DNA of 64,000 nt from Thermohalobaculum sp039822785 (GTDB lineage Bacteria; Pseudomonadota; Alphaproteobacteria; Rhodobacterales; Rhodobacteraceae). The translations under genes and the position numbers were made by a program. The stretch spans positions 186,001 through 250,000 of the forward strand of contig JBCBMO010000004.1 in assembly GCA_039822785.1 (NCBI GenBank), read 5' to 3'. Of this stretch, positions 15,960-24,768 are shown piece after piece. The notes under the pieces are model-generated. The model saw only the letters and a list, made by a program, of their open reading frames with translations, searched no databases and was not told the origin of the DNA. Position 1 is the first letter of the stretch; each line of letters starts with the position of its first letter.

Positions 15960-16774
15960 CAGTGACCGGTCCCGTGGCTGTGGCTGTGGTCGACTGCCGG
16001 CGCGGGCGTGCCCACTGGCGTCCCGAGCGTGAAGCCATGCGCGGCGAAGATCGCCGCCGCCTCCGGCCCTGTGAGGAAGGCCAGCAGCGCGGCCGCGCCC
16101 TCGGGGTCGGCGCTGCTGAGGACGGGGGCGACGGGATAGACGATCTCGGGCGTCACTTGGCCCGGCACCTCGGTCAGCACGTCTATCCCGTCGACGCCGA
16201 GCGCATCGGAGGCATAGACGAGGCCGAGCCCTGCCTCGCCGCGGGCGACCAGGGCGACGGCGGCGCGGGTGTCCTTGGTGGCGGCGATCCGGTCCTCGAC
16301 GACGCCCCAGCAGCCCATGCTCTCCAGCGCCGAGCGGCCGTAGCGGCCCACGGGCGCGTGATCGGGGTCGGCCATGGTGAAGTGCTCAGCCCCCAGCGCC
16401 GCCTGCAGCGCCCCGGGGCCATGCGTGATCTTCGTCGCCCCCTCGGGGCCGATGATGACCAGCCGGTTCGACAGCAGCGGCGTCACGGCGTCGGCATCCA
16501 CCAGCCCGCGCTCGGCCAGCCAGTCCATCCACTGCGGATTGGCCGACAGGAACAGATCCGCCGGCGCCCCCTGCTCGATCTGCCGCGCCAGCGTGCCGGA
16601 GGAGGCATAGGAGGCCGTCGCCTCGCCCGGATAGGCCGCCATCACCGCCTCCATCGCCCGGGCGGTGGAGGCGGCGGCGAAGACCACCGGCTCGGCCGTC
16701 GCGGTGCAGGTCAGCACGACGAGGGCGCCGAAGCTGATCCAGAGGCGCGTGGCCAGCGTGAGGGTGCGGTTCAT
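15959..16774 (-). CDS. modA: Molybdate-binding periplasmic protein ModA
   Basis: This 271-residue protein has a signal peptide (LATRLWISFGALVVLTCTATAEP) followed by the ModA substrate-binding fold. Ligand-site elements are visible: VFAAASTARAMEA, ATASYASSGTLARQIEQGAPADLFLS, and LVYASDALG. The C-terminus ends in a histidine-rich DHSHSHGTGH tail, which is not part of the standard fold and might bind metal. The start lies only 10 bp after fixX, with no room for a promoter or a ModE site. Molybdate import therefore appears tied to the nif/fix transcript rather than to molybdate repression. Confidence 0.94.
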   Translation of the reverse strand: MNRTLTLATRLWISFGALVVLTCTATAEPVVFAAASTARAMEAVMAAYPGEATASYASSGTLARQIEQGAPADLFLSANPQWMDWLAERGLVDADAVTPLLSNRLVIIGPEGATKITHGPGALQAALGAEHFTMADPDHAPVGRYGRSALESMGCWGVVEDRIAATKDTRAAVALVARGEAGLGLVYASDALGVDGIDVLTEVPGQVTPEIVYPVAPVLSSADPEGAAALLAFLTGPEAAAIFAAHGFTLGTPVGTPAPAVDHSHSHGTGH

Positions 16775-16784
16775 GACGTCTGCC

Positions 16785-17087
16785 TCAGCCGAACTTGAAC
16801 AGCACGCCGTAGCCGCCGCGGGGGTAGGACCATTCGATCTCCCCCGTCGCCTGGCAGACGATGCGGCAGGTCCCGCATTCCATGCAGCCGTCCGAGACGA
16901 TCTCGACCCGCCCGTCGTCGCCCTTCTCGTAGCAGCCGGCCGGGCAGATATGGACCAGCGACTTCAGCTCCGGGCTGTCGTGGATGTTGCGGCGGATGGT
17001 GATATGGGGCCGGCCTTCATCGACCAGATAGCGGTTCTGGTAGAGCCGCTCCTCCATCCGCAGGGTGTCTTTGGTGTCGTTGCTCAT
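16785..17087 (-). CDS. fixX: Ferredoxin-like protein FixX
   Basis: FixX is the small Fe-S subunit of the FixABCX electron-bifurcating complex that delivers low-potential electrons to nitrogenase. The 100-residue product has the ferredoxin-like cysteines in LVHICPAGCYEK and CMECGTCRIVC, and the C-terminal EWSYPRGGYGV block typical of FixX/ETF-QO C-terminal domains. The start overlaps the fixC stop by four bases (ATGA). Confidence 0.95.
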   Translation of the reverse strand: MSNDTKDTLRMEERLYQNRYLVDEGRPHITIRRNIHDSPELKSLVHICPAGCYEKGDDGRVEIVSDGCMECGTCRIVCQATGEIEWSYPRGGYGVLFKFG

Positions 17088-18391
17088 CTCCAGGCCCTCG
17101 CGATCTTGAACATGTCGGTGATGACGTTCCACCAGCCGCCACGGGCATCGCGCAGCGCCCGGACCATCTGGCCTTCCTTGGTTTTCTTGTCCGTGCCGTC
17201 GACGCGGATGAAGGTCTGCATCGCTTTCGCCAGGGCCTTCGGATACGCCGTAAAGAGCTGCTTGTTGCGGTGAAGAATGTCCGGCAGGCGCCTGTATTTC
17301 TTGAGATCCTTCATCACGAAGCTCTCCGCCAGCTTGTCGCGGTAAAGCTTGAGGTTTGCCTCGGTGCAGGGCTTCTCCTCGACCTTGAGCTGGATCACCG
17401 TCTCGGCCGCCAGGCGCCCGGTGGTCATGGCCAGGTTCGACCCCTCGCGGTGCACGGCGTTCACGAACTGCCCGGCATCGCCCACGATGACCCAACCGTC
17501 GCCGGTCAGCGTGGGGATGGCGTTATAGCCCCCTTCCGGGATCAGGTGCGCCACGTACTCCTTCATCTCAGAGCCCTTCAGCAGCGGCGCGACGGAGGGG
17601 TGGCTCTTGAACTTGTCCAGCAGCGAGTAGGGGCTGATCTCGGTCTCCTGGAAGTCGGAGATCAGGCAGCCCACGCCGATCGAGATCGACTCGCGGTTGG
17701 TGTAGATGAACCCGGTGCCCACCATGCCGGAGGAGACGGAGCCCATCACCTCGATGACGACGCCGTCCTCCTCGCCCGCCAGGTTGAAGCGCTCGCGCAC
17801 CGTCTCCTCAGGCAGGAAATGGGTCTCCTTGACCGCCAGCGCGACATGGGCGGGCTTAAGCTCGGGGCGCAGGCCGGCGCGTTGGCCGACGAGGGCGTTC
17901 ACCCCCTCGCCCAGGATCACGACATCGGCATAGATCGGCGGCCCCTCGCGGTCGGTCTCGACCCCGATCACCTTGCCCGCTTCGTCCTTCACCAGGTCGG
18001 TGACCGTGGTCTCGCAGATCAGCAGGGCGCCCGCGTTGCGGACCTCCTCGCTGAACCAGCGGTCGAACTGGGCGCGCAGGATCGTGTAGCGGTTCGGCTT
18101 CTCCTCGTTGAAGTCGTCCGAGCGGTGGTGGACGCCGGTGTGGCTCTTCTCCTCCAGGCACCACATCCGCTGTTCCACGACATGGCGCTCCAGCGGGGCT
18201 TCCTCGCGGAAATCGGGGATGATCCGCTCCAGCGCGTCGGCATAGAGGATCGCGCCCTGGACGTTCTTGGACCCGGGGTATTCACCGCGGTCGATCTGCA
18301 GGACCGAGAGCCCCGCCTTGGCCATCGTATAGGCCGCCGCGTTGCCGGAGGGCCCGGCGCCGACGACGATGGCATCGAAGTGTTCGGCCAT
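17084..18391 (-). CDS. fixC: FixC, ETF-quinone oxidoreductase-like flavoprotein
   Basis: This 435-residue protein is the FAD subunit of FixABCX that passes electrons to quinone and FixX. The N-terminus has the FAD-binding VVGAGPSGNAAAYTMAKAG, followed by an acidic ribose-binding strand. Further blocks include VILGEGVNALVGQRAG and GWVIVGDAGQFVNAVHREGSNLAMTTGR, which resemble ETF-QO. Its length is typical. It is tightly packed, 11 bp after fixB and overlapping fixX. Confidence 0.96.
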   Translation of the reverse strand: MAEHFDAIVVGAGPSGNAAAYTMAKAGLSVLQIDRGEYPGSKNVQGAILYADALERIIPDFREEAPLERHVVEQRMWCLEEKSHTGVHHRSDDFNEEKPNRYTILRAQFDRWFSEEVRNAGALLICETTVTDLVKDEAGKVIGVETDREGPPIYADVVILGEGVNALVGQRAGLRPELKPAHVALAVKETHFLPEETVRERFNLAGEEDGVVIEVMGSVSSGMVGTGFIYTNRESISIGVGCLISDFQETEISPYSLLDKFKSHPSVAPLLKGSEMKEYVAHLIPEGGYNAIPTLTGDGWVIVGDAGQFVNAVHREGSNLAMTTGRLAAETVIQLKVEEKPCTEANLKLYRDKLAESFVMKDLKKYRRLPDILHRNKQLFTAYPKALAKAMQTFIRVDGTDKKTKEGQMVRALRDARGGWWNVITDMFKIARAWR

Positions 18392-18402
18392 GGTCTCTCT
18401 CC

Positions 18403-19500
18403 TCAGGCTGGTTCGGTGGTGCTGACGGGGGCGCGCAGCCGGCGGGCGAAGGCGTCCGTGAGGGCGGGCAGCACCTTGGTCGCATCCGCGACGACGCCGA
18501 GGTGGGCGAAGTCGAAGATCTTGGCGTCCGGGTCGGTGTTGATCGCGACGATCAGGTCGGCGCCCTCGACGCCCACGCGGTGCTGGATCGCGCCGGAGAT
18601 CCCGGCAGCGATGTAGAGCCGCGGGCGGATCGTCTTGCCGGTCTGGCCGATCTGACGGTCGGCCGGCATCCAGCCCTTCTGCACCACCGGGCGCGAGCAG
18701 CCGTATTCGCCGCCCAGCACCTTTGCGAGATCCTGGACATGGCGGAAGTTCTCGACGGAGCCCAGGCCCATGCCGCCTGCCACGACGATGTCGGCATAGG
18801 CGAGATTGGCGTCATCGCTGGTGGCGTCGGCCACGAAGTCGAGGATCTTGGTGACGATATCGCCCTCGGCGATGCCCAGCGGATGGCGAACGATCTCGCC
18901 CTCACGGCCCGGCTGCGCCTCCGGCATGGCCATGACGCGCGGGCGCACGGTGGCCATCTGGGGCCGGAAGTTGAGGGTGTAGATCGTGCACAGCAGCGAG
19001 CCGCCGAAGGTGGGGCGGGTGGCCGCCAGGCTCTTGTCCGCATCGACGTCGAGTTCGGTGCTGTCCGCCGTCAGGCCGGTGCGCAGGGTGGTCGCGACCG
19101 AGCCCGCCAGATCGCGGCCCAGCGTGGTGGCGCCCAGCAGCAGGATCTCCGGCTGATAGGTGTTGACCATGTCCGTGAGCGCCCGGGTGTAGGGCTCGTT
19201 GCGATAGTCCGTCAGCACCGGGTCGGCGCAGATGTACATGCGGTCGGCGCCATAGGCGAAGGCCTCGGTCGCAGCATGCTCGATGCCCTCGCCCTCAGGG
19301 CCCATAACGACGCCGCAGAGGTCGACGCCCAGCTTGTCGGCGAGCTTGCGGCCTTCGCCCATCAGCTCCCAGGAAACCGGGTGGATCGCACCGCGCTCCA
19401 GCTCGACGTAGACCCAGACGTTCTTGTAGCTCTTGAACTTCTCCGGCAGCTCTTTCTTCATCCCCGCGCGGCCTGCGGGTCTTTTCGGCGCTTGTGCCAT
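18403..19500 (-). CDS. fixB: FixB, electron transfer flavoprotein alpha-like subunit
   Basis: FixB pairs with FixA to bind FAD and bifurcate electrons from NADH. The 365-residue product has a Rossmann-like N-terminal domain (VWVYVELERGAIHPVSWELM). Its C-terminal FAD domain carries VVAGGMGLG, the GQTGK turn, RLYIAAGISGAIQH and VAINTDPDAKIFDFAHLGVV, all diagnostic of the ETF alpha family. The first 25 residues are basic and poorly conserved. It sits 10 bp after fixA. Confidence 0.96.
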   Translation of the reverse strand: MAQAPKRPAGRAGMKKELPEKFKSYKNVWVYVELERGAIHPVSWELMGEGRKLADKLGVDLCGVVMGPEGEGIEHAATEAFAYGADRMYICADPVLTDYRNEPYTRALTDMVNTYQPEILLLGATTLGRDLAGSVATTLRTGLTADSTELDVDADKSLAATRPTFGGSLLCTIYTLNFRPQMATVRPRVMAMPEAQPGREGEIVRHPLGIAEGDIVTKILDFVADATSDDANLAYADIVVAGGMGLGSVENFRHVQDLAKVLGGEYGCSRPVVQKGWMPADRQIGQTGKTIRPRLYIAAGISGAIQHRVGVEGADLIVAINTDPDAKIFDFAHLGVVADATKVLPALTDAFARRLRAPVSTTEPA

Positions 19501-19510
19501 CTCTTCCTCC

Positions 19511-20395
19511 TCAGGCGTTGGGGGTGGGGGCGGCCAACAGATCCGCCTCGAGCTTCGGTTGCTGCACGAAGATCATGTCGAGCAGCGCATCGCCGATCTG
19601 GGCAGGCTTCTTGCCCTCGACGGCCAGCATCTCGGCCTTGTCCTCGCGCGGGCTGGGGGCGAAGACGCGCTTCACCACCGTGGGCGAGCCGCGAAGGCCG
19701 CACATCATCAGATCCTCGACGCCCGCCTCCTCGGCCGACCAGACGGTCAGCTCGGCGCGGGCGGCGCGCAGCATGTCGGTGATGGTGCCGCGGCGGATCT
19801 CGTTGGTGCCCTCGAGCATGGTGATCAGGCAGGGCAGGGCGGATTTCAGGACCTGCACCCCGCCCTCGGACCGTCGGCGCACGACGATCTCGGCGCGGTC
19901 CTGGTCGAGCATGTCGATGGCGGCCACATAGGTGAGCTGGTTGAGGCCGAGGCGCCGGGCGATGCCGGGGCCCACCTGTGCGGTGTCGCCGTCGATGGTC
20001 TGCTTGCCGGTGAACACGATGTCGATGGGCCGCTCGCTGCCGATCTTCGACAGGGCGGTGGCCAGCGCAAAGGAAGTCGCCAGCGTGTCCGAACCCGCAA
20101 AGCGCCGGTCGGTGATCAGCACCGCGCGGTCGGCGCCCAGGCCCAGGGCACGGCGCAGGCTCTCCTCCGCCATCGGCGGGCCCATGGTCAGCACCGTCAC
20201 CCGCCCGCCGTACTGATCGCGCAGGCGCATCGCCTCCTCCAGCGCGAACAGGTCGTAGGGGTTGATGATCGTCGGCACCCCCTGGCGCATGATGGTATTG
20301 GTCACCGGATGGACGCGGATCTGCGCCGAGTCCGGCACCTGCTTGATGCAGACGACGATGTTCAGGCCATCGAAATCGAGATCGCTCGCGTCCAT
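19511..20395 (-). CDS. fixA: FixA, electron transfer flavoprotein beta-like subunit
   Basis: FixA is the NADH-accepting subunit of FixABCX. The 294-residue product has the ETF beta signature near the N-terminus (NIVVCIKQVPDSAQIRVHP), then MRQGVPTIINPYDLFALEEA and the nucleotide-binding IDIVFTGKQTIDGDTAQVGP. The first 11 residues before IVVCIKQ are longer than usual; the ATG at 20395 is the start with room for a ribosome-binding site. It follows nifW by 23 bp, so fixABCX is transcribed with nifUSVW. Confidence 0.96.
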   Translation of the reverse strand: MDASDLDFDGLNIVVCIKQVPDSAQIRVHPVTNTIMRQGVPTIINPYDLFALEEAMRLRDQYGGRVTVLTMGPPMAEESLRRALGLGADRAVLITDRRFAGSDTLATSFALATALSKIGSERPIDIVFTGKQTIDGDTAQVGPGIARRLGLNQLTYVAAIDMLDQDRAEIVVRRRSEGGVQVLKSALPCLITMLEGTNEIRRGTITDMLRAARAELTVWSAEEAGVEDLMMCGLRGSPTVVKRVFAPSPREDKAEMLAVEGKKPAQIGDALLDMIFVQQPKLEADLLAAPTPNA

Positions 20396-20418
20396 CGGCT
20401 TGCTCCTTGTGCGGGGGA

Positions 20419-20763
20419 TTACTCGGCGGCCAGCGACAGGCTGCCGATGTCGACGAACTTGGCGTCAATCTCGCGCTGCTTGTCGGTGAAGACCTTGAAG
20501 ACCTTCTCCTGCAGCGGCGTGGATTCGACGAAGTCCATGTAGGCGCGCTTCAGGACCAGCCGGGCCTCGAGGAAGACGTCGTCATCGCTCATGCCCTCGA
20601 AGTCCGCCTTGGCCAGGTACTGGCCCATGCGCTTCATGATGTGCAGGCGGTTCACGTTCAGCACCTGCTGGTCGAAGGGCATGAGGAAGAACAGGAAGAA
20701 ATCCTCGGCCGAGGAGAGGCTTTCGATCTGCTCGAGCAGGGTCTTTCCGCTGAGGTCCTTCAT
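20419..20763 (-). CDS. nifW: Nitrogenase-stabilising/protective protein NifW
   Basis: NifW binds the MoFe protein and is linked to its protection from oxygen or to its maturation. The 114-residue product matches the family through SAEDFFLFFLMPFDQQVLNVNRLHIMKRMG, split by conserved aromatics, and the C-terminal LEARLVLKRAYMDFVEST. I start at the ATG at 20763, eight bases after AAGGAG. The same frame is open for another 31 codons towards nifV, with an ATG near 20857, but that extension has no family match. Confidence 0.93.
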   Translation of the reverse strand: MKDLSGKTLLEQIESLSSAEDFFLFFLMPFDQQVLNVNRLHIMKRMGQYLAKADFEGMSDDDVFLEARLVLKRAYMDFVESTPLQEKVFKVFTDKQREIDAKFVDIGSLSLAAE

Positions 20764-20866
20764 GGCATGATCTCCTTGTTGGTCGTGGGTCTGGGTTGTG
20801 CGTTCGCTCGAGGCCGCGATGTCGAGGGCGGCGGGATGGATCAGAAGACAGGTCATCGCCGCCCCC

Positions 20867-22048
20867 TCACTCGGCCGCCGCCGCAGGGGCGGGAAAGGCC
20901 AGATGAAACAGGCGGATAAGGTCGGCAGCCTCCGGCGCGCGCTTGGTGGCCGAGACCTCGGCCCGAAGGAGCGGCAGGAGCGCGCGCACCGTGTCGTGGT
21001 CGTCGGGCAGCCCCGCCTCCGCCAAGGCGCGGGAGAGGGCGGCGCTGCCGGAATGCTTGCCGATGACGATGCGGTGGCTGAGGCCGAAGTGGCCGGGCGA
21101 CAGCGCCTCATAGGTGCCGGGATCCTTGATCAGCCCATCAACGTGGATCCCGGCTTCGTGCGTAAAAACCGCGTCACCGACCACGGGCTTGGAGACCGGG
21201 ACCGGCCGGCGCGCGGCATCAGCCACGATGGCCGAGAGGGCGGGCAGGGCGGTAAGGTCGATTCCGCTGTCTGAGCCGTTGGACAGGATCGCGGCTGCCA
21301 CTTCCTCCAGCGCCGCATTGCCCGCCCGCTCGCCCAGGCCATTGACCGTGACGCTGAGATGGGTGGCGCCTGCGGCAGCGGCGGCCAGCGTGTTGGCGGT
21401 CGCCATGCCGAGGTCGTTATGGGCATGGAACTCGAGCGGGATCGCCACCTCCTCCGCCAGCCTGTCGACCAGCGCGAAGGCGGAGAAGGGATCGAGCGTG
21501 CCGAGGGTATCGGCGAGCCGGAAGCGGATCGCGCCGGCGCCCGCCGCGACCTCCGCTGTGCGGGTCAGGAAGGCGGGGTCGGCGCGCGAGGCATCCTCCG
21601 CCCCGACCGAGACGGCCAGACCGAGCGTCACGGCCCGGCGCACCAGCCGGTCGAGCCGGTCGAGCACCACGGTGCGGCTGACCCCGAACTTGGCCGCGAT
21701 CTGGCGGTCCGAGACGGGCACCGTGAGGTGGACCCGCGGCACGCCCGTCACCACCGCCGCCGCCAGGTCGCGTTCGTTCAGTCGGCACCAGGCGACCGGC
21801 ACGGCCCGGCGCAACACCCCGGCCACGGCCCGGATGTCGTCGATCTCGTCCATCCCCATGACGGGGATGCCCGCCTCGACCTCTGCCACGCCGGCCGCAT
21901 CCAGAGCATGGGCGATGGCGAGCTTCTCCGCGCGGGTGAAGGCAACGCCGGCCGTCTGCTCCCCGTCGCGCAGGGTCGTGTCGCAGAGCGCGACCGGCCC
22001 GGTCGGGACCATGCGGGGCAGCGGCGGTGTGAGGCGAGGCGGGGTCAT
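20867..22048 (-). CDS. nifV: Homocitrate synthase NifV
   Basis: NifV condenses acetyl-CoA and 2-oxoglutarate to make homocitrate, the organic ligand of FeMo-co. The 393-residue product has the DRE-TIM metallolyase start LCDTTLRDGEQTAGVAF, the metal-binding HAHNDLGMATANTLAA, and HEAGIHVDGLIKDP. Length and motif order fit NifV and the related isopropylmalate synthases; context decides for NifV. It follows nifS by 11 bp. Confidence 0.95.
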   Translation of the reverse strand: MTPPRLTPPLPRMVPTGPVALCDTTLRDGEQTAGVAFTRAEKLAIAHALDAAGVAEVEAGIPVMGMDEIDDIRAVAGVLRRAVPVAWCRLNERDLAAAVVTGVPRVHLTVPVSDRQIAAKFGVSRTVVLDRLDRLVRRAVTLGLAVSVGAEDASRADPAFLTRTAEVAAGAGAIRFRLADTLGTLDPFSAFALVDRLAEEVAIPLEFHAHNDLGMATANTLAAAAAGATHLSVTVNGLGERAGNAALEEVAAAILSNGSDSGIDLTALPALSAIVADAARRPVPVSKPVVGDAVFTHEAGIHVDGLIKDPGTYEALSPGHFGLSHRIVIGKHSGSAALSRALAEAGLPDDHDTVRALLPLLRAEVSATKRAPEAADLIRLFHLAFPAPAAAAE

Positions 22049-22059
22049 CGCGGCCTCCC

Positions 22060-23262
22060 TCAGGCGTAGGCCGGGTTGAAGGCGTCGGCGGCCGGCCCCT
22101 CGGGGGTCCAGAACGGCGACATCTCGCGCAGCCCGCCGATGATCTCCGGCATGACCGCCAGGACCCGGTCGACCTCCTCGCCCGTCGTCTCGCGGCTGAG
22201 CGAGAAGCGGATCGCCCCATGCGCCGCCGTGAACGGGATGTCCATCGCCCGCAGCACGTGGGAGGGCTCGAGCGAGCCCGAGGTGCAGGCCGAGCCGGAC
22301 GACGCCGCGATCCCGTGCTGGTTCAGCTTGAGCAGGATCGCCTCCCCCTCGATGAACTCGAAGGCGACGGTCGAGGTGTTGGGCAGACGGTCGAGCGGAT
22401 CGCCGGTGACGAAGCAGTGGCCGATCTGCTGCACCAGCCCCTTCTCCAGCCGGTCGCGCAGGCCCGCCATGCGGGTCGCATCCTCGGTCATGGTGGCAAG
22501 CGCCATCTCGGCGGCCTTGCCGAGGCCGATGATCGCCGGCGCGTTCTCGGTGCCAGCCCGGCGCCCACGCTCCTGATGGCCGCCGCGCTGCAATGGCCGG
22601 AACCGGGTGCCGCGCTTGACGTAGAGCGCGCCGAGCCCCTTGGGCCCGTGCAGCTTGTGCGAGGACAGCGACAGCATGTCGATGTCGGTGCCCTTCACCT
22701 GGATCGGCAGCTTACCGGCCGCCTGCACCGCATCGGTGTGGAACAGCGCGCCGGCTTCCTTCGCCAGCTCCGCCAGCCCCTCGATCGGGAAGACGGTGCC
22801 GGTTTCGTTGTTGGCCCACATGAAGCTGACCAGCGCCGTCTTCTCGCTCAGCGCGTTGCGGTAGGCCTCGATGTCGAGCCGCCCCTCCCGGTCGACCGGG
22901 ATGCGGTGGACGGTGACGCCCTCGTGCTTCTCCAGCCAGGCGCAGAGCTCCAGGATCGCCGGGTGCTCCACCGCCGAGGTGATGATCTCGGTGCGGTTGG
23001 GGTTGGCCGCCAGCGCCGAGCGGATGGCGGTGTTGTTCGACTCAGTGCCGCCCGAGGTGAAGATCACCTCGTGATCATGCTCCGCGCCGATCAGCGCCTG
23101 CACCGCCCGGCGGGCCTTGCGCAGCGCGCTGCCAACCTCCGCGCCGAAGGCGTGGATCGAGGAGGCATTGCCGAACTGCTCAGTAAAGAAGGGCAGCATC
23201 GCCTCAACGACCTCCGGGTGGACCCGGGTGGTGGCGTTGTTGTCGAGATAGATCGGGGTCAT
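22060..23262 (-). CDS. nifS: Cysteine desulfurase NifS
   Basis: NifS takes sulfur from cysteine for cluster assembly on NifU. The 400-residue PLP enzyme has the N-terminus MTPIYLDNNATTRVHPEVVEAM in its typical place, the PLP lysine in LSLSSHKLHGPKG, and the persulfide-forming cysteine in SSGSACTSGSLEPS. The length is normal. The start ATG at 23262 is 11 bp after nifU. The order hesB-U-S-V-W is the common nif arrangement. Confidence 0.97.
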   Translation of the reverse strand: MTPIYLDNNATTRVHPEVVEAMLPFFTEQFGNASSIHAFGAEVGSALRKARRAVQALIGAEHDHEVIFTSGGTESNNTAIRSALAANPNRTEIITSAVEHPAILELCAWLEKHEGVTVHRIPVDREGRLDIEAYRNALSEKTALVSFMWANNETGTVFPIEGLAELAKEAGALFHTDAVQAAGKLPIQVKGTDIDMLSLSSHKLHGPKGLGALYVKRGTRFRPLQRGGHQERGRRAGTENAPAIIGLGKAAEMALATMTEDATRMAGLRDRLEKGLVQQIGHCFVTGDPLDRLPNTSTVAFEFIEGEAILLKLNQHGIAASSGSACTSGSLEPSHVLRAMDIPFTAAHGAIRFSLSRETTGEEVDRVLAVMPEIIGGLREMSPFWTPEGPAADAFNPAYA

Positions 23263-23273
23263 CGCTGCCTCCC

Positions 23274-24332
23274 TCACGCGTTGGCCACGGGAAGGACCCG
23301 GACCGTGCGGCCGAGTGCTTCCGTGATCTGCTTCTGGAGCCCGCCCAGGGTGAGCGAGGCGGCGGAGCAGCCGGCGCAGGCACCCTTGAGGTGGACGAGC
23401 ACTAGGCTGCCTTCGAGATCGACGAGCTCCACGTCGCCGCCGTCGCGCTGGAACACGGGCCGCATCTCCTCGACCGTGCGGGCGACCAGGATCGCCTCCT
23501 GCGCCGGGGTCCGGCCGGTGGGGGCTGCCGGCGCCTCCGCTGCTGGTGCGGGGGCTGCGGCGAGCGGTTGGATGCTGATCGGTACCGCCATCGCCGCCCC
23601 GTCCTGGGCGACCACCGGCATCACCGGCTTCGGCGCCTCTGCGCCGACCGCCGGCACAGGCATGGGCGGCAGCTCGAAGCCCGCCTTCTTTTTCTTCTTG
23701 GGCTTGGGGGCGGCCCCGAAGACGAAGGCTTGTTCCGCCGTGATCAGCCCCTCGGCCACCATCTCGGCGTTGAGCTGCGCGAGCATCTCTTCCAGCGGCT
23801 CGCGGCAGGACAGGCAGCCGCCGCCGGCCTTGGTGTAATGGGTCAGGGCCTCCAGCGAGGTGAGCTTGTTGGTGCGCACCGCCCGCTCGATCATGCCCTC
23901 GTCCACGGCGAAGCACTTGCAGATCAGCGCCCCTTCCTCGTGGTCGTCGTCCTCCAGCTCCTCACCGCGCCACTGGGCGACGGCGGCGGTCAGCGCCTCC
24001 TGGCCCATGACGGAGCAGTGCATCTTCTCCGGCGGCAGACCGTCGAGGAACTCGGCAATGTCCTGGTTGGTCAGCTTGCGCGCCTGCTCGATGGTCTTGC
24101 CGATCACCAGCTCGGTCAGCGCCGAGGACGAGGCGATGGCCGAGCCGCACCCGAAGGTCTGGAAGCGGGCATCCTCGATCACCTCGGTCTCGGGGTTGAC
24201 CTTCAGCATCAGCTTCAGCGCATCGCCGCAGCTAAGCGAGCCCACCTCGCCGACCGCATTGGCGCCGTCCAGCGCGCCTGCGTTGCGGGGGTTGAAGAAG
24301 TGGTCCTTGACCTTTTCGGAGTATTCCCACAT
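23274..24332 (-). CDS. nifU: Fe-S cluster scaffold NifU
   Basis: NifU is the nif-specific scaffold. The 352-residue product has three parts. An IscU-like N-terminal domain carries cysteines in LSCGDALKL, TFGCGSAIASSSALTE and MHCSVMG. A central permanent 2Fe-2S ferredoxin domain carries CKCFAVDE and GGGCLSC. A C-terminal Nfu domain carries GACAGCSAAS. Between the second and third parts is an unusually long Lys/Ala/Pro-rich linker of about 65 residues, starting PKPKKKKKAG. It makes the protein longer than the roughly 310-residue norm. The start ATG is 11 bp after the A-type carrier gene. Confidence 0.97.
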   Translation of the reverse strand: MWEYSEKVKDHFFNPRNAGALDGANAVGEVGSLSCGDALKLMLKVNPETEVIEDARFQTFGCGSAIASSSALTELVIGKTIEQARKLTNQDIAEFLDGLPPEKMHCSVMGQEALTAAVAQWRGEELEDDDHEEGALICKCFAVDEGMIERAVRTNKLTSLEALTHYTKAGGGCLSCREPLEEMLAQLNAEMVAEGLITAEQAFVFGAAPKPKKKKKAGFELPPMPVPAVGAEAPKPVMPVVAQDGAAMAVPISIQPLAAAPAPAAEAPAAPTGRTPAQEAILVARTVEEMRPVFQRDGGDVELVDLEGSLVLVHLKGACAGCSAASLTLGGLQKQITEALGRTVRVLPVANA

Positions 24333-24343
24333 CGGCCCGCTCC

Positions 24344-24664
24344 TCAGCAGAAGGACTTGCCGCAGCCGCAGGTCGACTCGGCGTTGGGGTTGTTGAAGAC
24401 GAAGCCCGCGCCCTCGAGCCGGGTGACGAAGTCGATGGTCACGCCGTTCAGGATCTGGAGGCTTTCGGGGTCGACGAGGACGGTGACCTCGCCGTTTTCG
24501 AAGACGGTGTCGTCCTCGGCGCGGTCGAGCTCCAGCGCCATGCCGTACTGGAAGCCGGCACAGCCGCCCCCCTGAACCATGACGCGCAGGCCGGCGATGG
24601 GGCGCCCGGCGCCTTCGATGGCCTGCCGAATGGCCTCGCGAGCGGTGTCGGTGATCTCGAGCAT
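24344..24664 (-). CDS. A-type Fe-S carrier (HesB/nif-IscA)
   Basis: This 106-residue A-type carrier moves Fe-S clusters from NifU to targets. It shows the conserved cysteines in GGGCAGFQYGM and the C-terminal CGCGKSFC. It is the first gene after a sigma-54 promoter and starts the hesB-nifU-nifS-nifV-nifW unit. The short 45-bp leader from the -12 box to the ATG leaves no room for other genes. Confidence 0.94.
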   Translation of the reverse strand: MLEITDTAREAIRQAIEGAGRPIAGLRVMVQGGGCAGFQYGMALELDRAEDDTVFENGEVTVLVDPESLQILNGVTIDFVTRLEGAGFVFNNPNAESTCGCGKSFC

Positions 24665-24708
24665 CTCTGTGCCTCTCCCAGGTCGGTGCTGTTGCTGATC
24701 GGGATAAA

Positions 24709-24723
24709 GCAGGATGCGTGCCA
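24709..24723 (-). promoter_or_regulatory. Sigma-54 promoter (-24/-12) of the hesB-nifUSVW unit
   Basis: Read on the minus strand, the sequence is TGGCACGCATCCTGC, with GG and GC separated by exactly ten bases as RpoN promoters require. It lies 45 bp before the hesB-type start codon. It is almost identical to the boxes before nifE, nifH and nifB. The surrounding 433-bp gap (24665-25097) holds no convincing gene. Confidence 0.9.
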
Positions 24724-24768
24724 GGCTGGAAAAACATTATTTAGCAGTAAGTTAACGCCGATTGCAGC

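Noticed and set aside
20764..20857. N-terminal extension of nifW by 31 codons
   Set aside because: The frame is open, but the extra residues lack family resemblance and the better ribosome site sits before the shorter start.
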